Translations under genes and position numbers: made by a program
Notes under the pieces: model-generated
Databases searched by the model: none
What the model was told of the DNA's origin: nothing
The model's input: only the letters and a program-made list of their open reading frames with translations
Assembly: GCF_000023325.1 (NCBI RefSeq)
Contig: NC_012785.1
Span: forward strand, 744,001-808,000
Length of the DNA stretch: 64,000 nucleotides
From: Kosmotoga olearia TBF 19.5.1
Lineage (GTDB): Bacteria > Thermotogota > Thermotogae > Petrotogales > Kosmotogaceae
Direction: 5' to 3'
In this document: one piece after another, positions 58,579-64,000 of the stretch
Layout: each line of letters begins with the position of its first letter
Numbering within the stretch: the stretch's first letter is position 1

Positions 58579-59586
58579 ATGAAAGTACTATTGTACTCAG
58601 AGAATCAAAAGCTCTTTCAAAAATCCGGGGTCGGAGTAGCTTTAAAGCACCAGATGGAAGCGCTCAAGCGTGCTGGAGTAAACTTCACCTTGAATCCAAA
58701 AGAATCCTTTGATATTGTTCATATAAACACAATTGGACCGGGTGCCTGGAGGTTATTAAAGACTTCAAAACGAAGAGGGATACCGGTAATTTACCATACC
58801 CATACAACCTATGAAGACTTCCGAAACAGCTTCTTATTCAGCAATCTTGCGGCACCAACAATCAAAAGACTCCTAAAAAAAAGATACGGAGCGGCTGATT
58901 ATCTGATTTTTCCATCGAAATATACCCAGGAAACAGTCAGAAACTACGCTGTTAAAACCCCTGGTTCGGTGGTTTCAAACGGTGTTGATATCGAGAAATT
59001 CAGAAAAAACGAAAAGCTTTCGCACAAATTTCTCGAGACTTTTTCTATTAAACCACCTGTAATATTGAACGTTGGGCTTCCCCTTAAAAGGAAAGGAATT
59101 CACGAATTTATATCCGTAGCCAAACAATTGCCAGAATATACATTTGTCTGGTTCGGCGCAAAGTTCTCGGCTCTCCAACCCCGTGAAGTGCGAAATATCT
59201 TAAAACACCCCCCAAAAAACGTCCTTTTCCCGGGATATGTTCCTTCTGAAATATTGTTAGGGGCACTTTCGGCAGCAGATGTTTTCTTTTTCCCGAGTTA
59301 TGAAGAAAACGAGGGCATTGCCGTACTTGAGGCGCTATCAACAGAATGCGCGGTGTTAATCAGGGATATACCGGTATACAGAGAGTGGATGCACTCCGGC
59401 AAAAATTGCCTGAAAGGACGTAGCGTCCCTGAATTTGTTGACGCAATACGAAAACTCATCGAAAACCCTTCTTTCGCAAAAAAACTCGGTAAAAATGGTA
59501 GAAAAACCGCAGAAGAACGCAGTCTAGAAAAAGTTGGTGCAAAGTTGAAAAAAATATACGAAGAACTTCTTGGAGGTGGACTGTGA
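58579..59586 (+). CDS. Glycosyltransferase, GT4 family
   Basis: This 335-residue GT-B glycosyltransferase has an N-terminal MKVLLYSENQKLFQKSGVGVALKHQMEAL, then the TYHTH-like IYHTHTTYEDF, SNGVDIEKFRKN, ILNVGLPLKRKGIHEFISVA and the donor-binding FFPSYEENEGIAVLEALSTECAVL (ExxGxxxLE). It resembles diacylglycerol glucosyl- or galactosyltransferases. ATG at 58579 follows AAAGGAGG. The stop overlaps the GTG of a membrane-protein gene, and a second GT4 gene converges from the other side, forming a glycolipid-like gene group. Confidence 0.87.
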   Translation: MKVLLYSENQKLFQKSGVGVALKHQMEALKRAGVNFTLNPKESFDIVHINTIGPGAWRLLKTSKRRGIPVIYHTHTTYEDFRNSFLFSNLAAPTIKRLLKKRYGAADYLIFPSKYTQETVRNYAVKTPGSVVSNGVDIEKFRKNEKLSHKFLETFSIKPPVILNVGLPLKRKGIHEFISVAKQLPEYTFVWFGAKFSALQPREVRNILKHPPKNVLFPGYVPSEILLGALSAADVFFFPSYEENEGIAVLEALSTECAVLIRDIPVYREWMHSGKNCLKGRSVPEFVDAIRKLIENPSFAKKLGKNGRKTAEERSLEKVGAKLKKIYEELLGGGL

Positions 59587-60584
59587 GCAAAACTCTTCGG
59601 AACTTGTTGATCGTAGTCTTGATAACTATTATCACACTTGTTATAATCTCGCATTTTTCAGATTTTAAAACCGCGTTTGCCTATATTATCCAGGCTTCAC
59701 CATTCTGGGTATTCATCACCTTTGTCGTTGCAGCCACAGCCTGGGTACTGGAAGCATTGACGGTCAAGATCTTCTCCAAACTCTCCGGCCTTCATGCAAA
59801 ATTTATTTACCTTCTGAAACTTACAATAATAGGAGCCTTTTTCTCTGCAATAACCCCTTTCTACACCGGTGGTCAGCCAGCTCAAATAGCCTTCATGGCA
59901 AAAAAAAGGCTAAGCGCCGGCAAAGCTTCCGCTATGTTGATGGCGCGTTTTGTGGCTTATCAGATCGTCATTACGGTCTTCGGCGTAGTTGGGGTTTTCT
60001 CAGCTTATTCTTTTGTCTCTAAGGAAATATCTAACTTAGCGCTTCTTGCTATATTTGGGTTCATCCTGAACTCAGGTGTCTTGTTCTTCATAATAATGTT
60101 TTCAATCAGCGCCCGTACTACTGAGAAAATTGTGAGATTCTTTATTTTTCTGTTGGCTAGATTCAGGGTTATAAAAAATCCTGAAGAAAAAATCGAAAAG
60201 ATACTTTTTGAGGTAAGTCGTTTTAACAAAAGCATGAAAAAGTCTTTTGAAACCCCGAAAACTTTCCTTCTATCGTTAACTCTGTCTTTTTTACAAATGA
60301 TGGCGGTAATCTCTATTCCATACTTTGCATCACGCTCCCTTGGTATAACCGTCGACTACTTCCAGTTGATCTCCGTTCAGTTGGTTCTATTTTTGATAGC
60401 TTCAATGGTACCAACTCCGGGAGCAAGTGGTGCCTCTGAAGGAGGCTTTATGCTTTTTTTCACCCCGCTCTTTGGAGCTAAAACCGCTGCAGTTATGCTC
60501 TTATGGCGTTTCTTTACCTATTACATGAACATACTGTTCGGAGGGTTCCTGACTGTCATTGAAACACACAGCCATAAATCCTAA
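59583..60584 (+). CDS. Flippase-like / lysylphosphatidylglycerol synthase-type membrane protein
   Basis: This 333-residue integral membrane protein has about eight segments of the UPF0104 (LPG synthase TM) family: FKTAFAYIIQASPFWVFITF, ITPFYTGGQPAQIAFMAKKRLSAGKASAMLMARFVAYQI and MVPTPGASGASEGGFMLFFTPLFGAKTAAVMLLWRFFTYYMNI. These proteins are thought to move glycolipids or alter lipid head groups. GTG at 59583 overlaps the GT4 stop (GTGA). The coupling suggests it flips or exports the glycolipid made by the neighbouring transferases. Confidence 0.85.
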   Translation: MSKTLRNLLIVVLITIITLVIISHFSDFKTAFAYIIQASPFWVFITFVVAATAWVLEALTVKIFSKLSGLHAKFIYLLKLTIIGAFFSAITPFYTGGQPAQIAFMAKKRLSAGKASAMLMARFVAYQIVITVFGVVGVFSAYSFVSKEISNLALLAIFGFILNSGVLFFIIMFSISARTTEKIVRFFIFLLARFRVIKNPEEKIEKILFEVSRFNKSMKKSFETPKTFLLSLTLSFLQMMAVISIPYFASRSLGITVDYFQLISVQLVLFLIASMVPTPGASGASEGGFMLFFTPLFGAKTAAVMLLWRFFTYYMNILFGGFLTVIETHSHKS

Positions 60585-61738
60585 TCTCTTGAGTTCAACA
60601 CAGTTTCATATAGAGCTATTGTCTTTTTTACATGCTTCTCCATGGTAAAGGATCCCGCAATTTCGATGGAAGCTACAGACATGTTTTTCATGAGTTCGTC
60701 TGATGATAAAAGACTTTCTATTCCTTCGTGAAGCCGATCTTTTGATCCAATTAAGAACCCATTTATTCCGTTTTTCACAATGTCACGAAAAGCGTCGTCC
60801 GCATAAGCCACAACCGGTAATCCACATGCCATTGCCTCTACAAGAACGACTCCGAAGGTTTCGGTATGGGAAGCAATGACAAAAATATCACTGCTATTGT
60901 AAGCCAGTACCACTTCATCCGGCCATTTCAAATAACCGGTAAAAATAACCCTGTTCTTCAATCCCAGTTCCTTTACCTGCGTTTTCAAGTTCTTTTTCTC
61001 GGGACCATCACCAACGATCAATAGGAACGTATCGGGATATTTCTTCACAATCCTTGAAAAATTCTCCACAATGGCATCCACACTTTTTTCTTTTCCAAGC
61101 CTTCCCACAAAAATCAGCACTTTAGCATTTGAAGGAATATTGAAACGCTCTCTGAACTCTTGGATTTTTTCTTCAGATATTTTATTTTCAAAAGGAGTTA
61201 AATCTATTCCATTTGGAATAACCTCTATATCGGTAGAAACACCGTAATCCCTGAGCAATTTTTCCACCTTACGCGACGGTACAATGACCGCTTTATTTTT
61301 ATTGCAAAAACGCCTTGAAAGATCTATAACAAATTCTCTCAAAACGCTGTTAAAAAAGGGAATATAATGGACATAATCCTCCATAATGGTGTGGTAAGTC
61401 GTTACAGAGGGAATTGATTTCCTCTCAGCTATTATATTCCCGATGTACCCCATAACGAGCATTGTATGGCTATGAATCAAATCAATCTGCAATTTTTCTA
61501 AGGTTTTTTCAACATCAAAATATACAGTTGGAATTACAACCCTATGCTGTCTCTCCCATGGAAATGGAAAGGACCTAAATCTGAAGACGTTCTCTTCAAA
61601 ATGGGATTTCGGATGCGCTCCAGTAAAGATAAAGACCTCGTGACCAAGAAGCGCAAGATGTTCCTTCAACTGCTTGACCATCGTGACAACGCCATTTACT
61701 TGAGGTTCATACGTATCGGTAAACATCGCTATTCTCAT
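60581..61738 (-). CDS. Glycosyltransferase, GT4 family (diacylglycerol glycosyltransferase-like)
   Basis: This 385-residue GT-B enzyme begins MRIAMFTDTYEPQVNGVVTMVKQLKEHLALLGHEVFIFTG and has DLIHSHTMLVMGYIGNIIAERKSIPSVTTYHTIMEDY, VIPNGIDLTPF, LIFVGRLGKEKSVD and FVIASHTETFGVVLVEAMACGLPVVAY. This pattern is that of 1,2-diacylglycerol 3-glucosyltransferases (MGS/Alg2-type). Its stop overlaps the end of the convergent flippase-like gene by 4 nt. ATG at 61738 is preceded by AGGTATT. Confidence 0.88.
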   Translation of the reverse strand: MRIAMFTDTYEPQVNGVVTMVKQLKEHLALLGHEVFIFTGAHPKSHFEENVFRFRSFPFPWERQHRVVIPTVYFDVEKTLEKLQIDLIHSHTMLVMGYIGNIIAERKSIPSVTTYHTIMEDYVHYIPFFNSVLREFVIDLSRRFCNKNKAVIVPSRKVEKLLRDYGVSTDIEVIPNGIDLTPFENKISEEKIQEFRERFNIPSNAKVLIFVGRLGKEKSVDAIVENFSRIVKKYPDTFLLIVGDGPEKKNLKTQVKELGLKNRVIFTGYLKWPDEVVLAYNSSDIFVIASHTETFGVVLVEAMACGLPVVAYADDAFRDIVKNGINGFLIGSKDRLHEGIESLLSSDELMKNMSVASIEIAGSFTMEKHVKKTIALYETVLNSRD

Positions 61739-61830
61739 TTTAATACCTCTCCTGATTTATTAGTTTCAATCTGCTCTTACATTATACAACGCTTTTTTCA
61801 CTGATATATTTATTGTTGTCTCCTCTGATA

Positions 61831-62040
61831 CTATTCCTCCACAATAGCAAAAATACATGCAGGAAACCTGAACCATCGCTGAAAAGCAATGGAACAATAA
61901 TCAGGAGAAAGCTTTCCGGAAGAACATCGAGATTGGTAATGCTTTCCATATGGAAAGCATTATGTAATGCAAAGAGTTTTCCTGGAAGAAAATCCTTGCT
62001 TAGCCCACCATCAACACCATGAGTATCGATCCCTACTCAC
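61831..62040 (-). pseudogene. Decayed cyclase-family (kynurenine formamidase-like) gene, 3' part
   Basis: Without a start, the minus strand reads VGIDTHGVDGGLSKDFLPGK, then LFALHNAFHMESITNLDVLP, then ESFLLIIVPLLFSDGS. This matches the C-terminal part of the putative cyclase/arylformamidase family (GID..SvD....H..ll...i..iENL.NLd.LP..f.li.lPl...dGSP.R..A). After DGS the frame shifts and resumes as FPACIFAIVEE then TAG at 61831. Only this part of the 61739-62080 gap is gene-like. A perfect 26-bp palindrome (61937-61962) lies within it. Confidence 0.7.
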
Positions 62041-62080
62041 GAAAAAGCTGCTGACTCCCTATTTTCGCACCGTTATGCCT

Positions 62081-63484
62081 TTATGCACCGGCTTTTTTAC
62101 GAACCTTATCGGCAGTTTTTTCCCAGTTACCTGAAAGTAATCTGAATACTTTAAGGGACATTCTGAGGATCATATCAATCATCATACCTATCCATGCCCC
62201 CATAAGTCCCATACCGAAATATTTTACCAGAACAAAACCCACAGGTATCCTGACAAGCCACATAGCGATCATAGAGGCAATCATAGGAAACCGTGTATCT
62301 CCCAGCCCGCGCAGCGCACCGGTAAAAGCAAAATCTGTCCCGAGGATGATTTGAAACAACCCGATTATCCTGACTGGCAGGCTCGCCATCTGAATTATCT
62401 CAGCGTCGTTTGTGAAGATCATTATAAAAGCACGCGGAAACAGAAAGATCAAAATGCCGATAATAGAGGAAAAACACATTGAGATAATCCAGCCCTGTCG
62501 CAAGGTCCCGATAACCTTGTTTATCTGTCCTGCTCCATTATACATACCGACAAGAGCCGTAATGGAAACACCCAACCCCCAGGCAGGCATGAAGGAAATC
62601 GACTCAACGTTTATACCTATTCTATGCGCCGCATACACCCTGGCACCAGCTAAAAGCAGTATATTAGCAAAAACCATAATTCCCACCGAAAAAGATAGAT
62701 TATCAAAAGCCGTTGGCAGACCAACTGAAAATATATTTCTCGTTACTCTCGAAGAAAATCTGCACGGTTTTGGTCCCATTGCTATTCTCTTATTCCTGAA
62801 AAGAAGATAAAGCAAAATAGTTGCACCAACAAACCTTGAAATAATTGTAGCTGTCGCTGCACCTCTTGCTCCCAATTCGGGGAATCCGAACCTTCCAAAA
62901 ATGAGTGCATAATCGAGAAAAATGTTTATCGCATTGGATATTGCCACGGTTATCATCGGGGATTTGGTATCTCCTGCCCCTCTCAGAACGGATCCAAGAA
63001 CGATCATAAAGCTGAACCCTGTCGCACCAAGAAGGATAATGGCTAAATAATCCTGTGCGGCTTGCTGAACAATGGGTTCAGCCTTCGGGAAAAACCACTC
63101 TATAAAACTATCAGAGAAAAAAGCCAAAAGAGTCATCGCTATTCCAACAGCCGCTGCAAGATAAATCGAATGCCAGCTTACTCTATTTACAAGCCTTTGA
63201 TTTTTCGCGCCAAGCCCATTTGAAATATAAACCATTGTCCCGGTAGATACTGCTATAAGAATCACCTGAAGTATAAAAACCATCTGGTTCGCTACCCCAA
63301 CGCCGCTCATAACCCGCCAATCATAATGCCCAAGAAATGCGGTATCCGCAATACCGAGAAGCATCTGGAGGATGTTCTCACCCATCGCTGGAAGAGCAAT
63401 AACAATTAATTTTTTTCTTATTTCAGCAGCTTCTTCGTGAGAAAGATAACTTCTTAGCAGGCTATACTTCATTGACATCACCAT
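62081..63484 (-). CDS. MATE family efflux transporter
   Basis: This 467-residue protein has twelve membrane segments in two halves. Typical MATE features are IALPAMGENILQMLLGIADTAFLGHY at segment 1, YISNGLGAKNQ, FMIVLGSVLRGAGDTKSPM, the repeat-half PTAFDNLSFSVGIMVFANILLLAGARVYAAHRIGINVESISFMPAWGLGVSITALVG and ALRGLGDTRFPM. It exports cationic compounds using Na+ or H+. ATG at 63484 lies 3 nt after a 15-nt palindrome (63488-63502) that also contains the AGGA ribosome binding site. A structured region lies further upstream. Confidence 0.92.
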   Translation of the reverse strand: MVMSMKYSLLRSYLSHEEAAEIRKKLIVIALPAMGENILQMLLGIADTAFLGHYDWRVMSGVGVANQMVFILQVILIAVSTGTMVYISNGLGAKNQRLVNRVSWHSIYLAAAVGIAMTLLAFFSDSFIEWFFPKAEPIVQQAAQDYLAIILLGATGFSFMIVLGSVLRGAGDTKSPMITVAISNAINIFLDYALIFGRFGFPELGARGAATATIISRFVGATILLYLLFRNKRIAMGPKPCRFSSRVTRNIFSVGLPTAFDNLSFSVGIMVFANILLLAGARVYAAHRIGINVESISFMPAWGLGVSITALVGMYNGAGQINKVIGTLRQGWIISMCFSSIIGILIFLFPRAFIMIFTNDAEIIQMASLPVRIIGLFQIILGTDFAFTGALRGLGDTRFPMIASMIAMWLVRIPVGFVLVKYFGMGLMGAWIGMMIDMILRMSLKVFRLLSGNWEKTADKVRKKAGA

Positions 63485-63540
63485 ATCGTTAGGATTCCTA
63501 ACTATTTTAGTTTTTTAAGATTTATTCTCTATGATGAAAG

Positions 63541-63670
63541 TGTGAAAATTAGGGTAAGCACACTACGCACGGGTGCGCTCCGAAAACGGGGACTGTACCG
63601 CAGTGGACCGTACCCGTTTTTCGGAGGAAAAGCCCGATAATGTCAGGGGTGCGAACTCCTTGCAGCTTTT
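63541..63670 (+). ncRNA. Candidate structured RNA of unknown class
   Basis: This 195-bp gap contains unusually GC-rich, highly structured DNA in an AT-rich setting. CGCAC (63566-63570) pairs with GTGCG (63573-63577). CTCCGAAAACGGG (63578-63590) pairs with CCCGTTTTTCGGAG (63613-63626) with a one-base bulge. Inside that, ACTG (63592-63595) pairs with CAGT (63601-63604). AGGGGT pairs with ACTCCT (63645-63660) around a GCGA loop. The GNRA loop favours the plus strand, and TATGAT near 63530 could be its -10. On the minus strand the same stretch would be part of the MATE leader. I could not match a known riboswitch or housekeeping RNA. Confidence 0.5.
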
Positions 63671-63680
63671 TCATTCAACC

Positions 63681-64000
63681 TCACTGCTGTATCAGCTCTT
63701 TGCTGAAGAACCCCACTATGTACACTATTCCAAACACAAGAAATAATCCTGTAAAAACCGCTATATAGTTTATTAGGCCCATCTGCGAAACTTTTATCCA
63801 CACCTGTTTATTAAGGGCAACAAAATATATCAGCAAAAATAGAGCCATTCTGATTATAAGCGGATTCCCAAATACAAGAAGTCCTATTCCTAAAAGTCCG
63901 CTAAGCACTCCAGACCAGATCGGAAGAGCTATCAAGCTTATAATAATTGCTTCAAGAGTAGGAACAGAGCCCCCACCAGAAAAAGTACTTGTTATAAAGC
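63681..64000 (-). CDS. Membrane protein, N-terminus beyond the window
   Basis: The frame ends with TGA at 63681 and is open to base 64000, giving at least 106 residues. It has three or more hydrophobic segments (LEAIIISLIALPIWSGVLSGLLGIGLLVF, IIRMALFLLIYFVAL, YIAVFTGLFLVFGIVYIVGFFS). A TTG at 63935 is only an internal codon if the gene continues, which the preceding reading FITSTFSGGGSVPT suggests. I do not recognise a family. Confidence 0.65.
   Translation of the reverse strand, partial: FITSTFSGGGSVPTLEAIIISLIALPIWSGVLSGLLGIGLLVFGNPLIIRMALFLLIYFVALNKQVWIKVSQMGLINYIAVFTGLFLVFGIVYIVGFFSKELIQQ

Noticed and set aside
63541-63670. Assignment of the structured region to cobalamin, guanidine, c-di-GMP or 6S RNA classes
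   Set aside because: Only short words resemble those consensus sequences (ACTGTACCGC, AAAAGCCCG). The obligatory flanking motifs are absent.

Overview
The window reads as a chromosome segment of an anaerobic thermophile of the Thermotogota, most like the Kosmotoga/Mesotoga group. This is inferred from gene content, not from a marker gene: a TM1410-type glycoside hydrolase, DeoR-controlled sugar ABC operons, an orphan TrpB2, GH130 enzymes, Rex-type operators, moderate GC, and strong AGGAGGTG-type ribosome binding sites with frequent GTG and TTG starts. Genes are densely packed, with many 4-nt ATGA/GTGA overlaps and many bidirectional terminators.

Layout: (1) 1-4.9 kb, minus: DeoR regulator, sugar-binding protein, two permeases and a secreted polygalactosaminidase-like enzyme cut by the window edge. 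(2) 5.0-5.65 kb: a cluster of about fifteen different mini-palindromes bracketed by 23-nt inverted repeats. (3) 5.65-7.13 kb: trpB2 behind a textbook Trp attenuator, with a leader peptide containing WWW and competing antiterminator and terminator. (4) 7.2-9.3 kb: a prepilin and an MFS transporter whose mRNA looks leaderless. (5) 9.6-14.8 kb: a molybdenum-cofactor and molybdate-uptake operon whose ModA appears circularly permuted, with no modC. (6) 14.8-20.4 kb, minus: pstSCAB-phoU-phoB-phoR. (7) 20.7-22.6 kb: a cytoplasmic and a secreted GH130 enzyme. (8) 22.7-23.1 kb: remnants of chemotaxis genes. (9) 24.7-27.6 kb: a DtxR-type regulator with feoA and feoB under a perfect operator palindrome. 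(10) 27.7-35.8 kb: small membrane proteins, acetyltransferase, pilins, a DUF952 protein, a HemW-like radical SAM protein and a three-gene pseudopilin operon. (11) 35.9-37.5 kb: a dead IS256-type element and a beheaded ceramidase-like gene. (12) 37.6-44.1 kb: nagA, a DeoR regulator, an acetyltransferase, an M20 peptidase, an AgaS-type SIS protein and a LacD-type aldolase, together an amino-sugar (GalNAc/GalN) catabolic set. (13) 44.1-47 kb: an HD-GYP sensor with an apparently intact IS inserted just upstream. (14) 47.1-51.3 kb: nitroreductase, a 34-codon Asn-rich leader ORF with a terminator, a PEPCK/HPrK-fold protein and a Rex-box-controlled iron alcohol dehydrogenase. (15) 51.6-64 kb: three tRNAs, HD hydrolase, surE-def-fmt, DinG-like helicase, comF, a glycosyltransferase/flippase group, a decayed cyclase gene, a MATE transporter and a possible structured RNA.

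How parts work together: a 14-nt sequence is shared between the upstream region of the DeoR/ABC/GH114 operon and that of agaS-lacD. This suggests one regulon that cuts, imports and catabolises a galactosamine-containing polymer. The most unusual observations are the circularly permuted ModA, the covarying mini-palindrome arrays, the ribosome-mediated Trp attenuator on an orphan trpB2, and the Asn-rich leader/attenuator-like unit at 47.9-48.1 kb. All function calls rest on reading translated motifs by eye; no database search was run.
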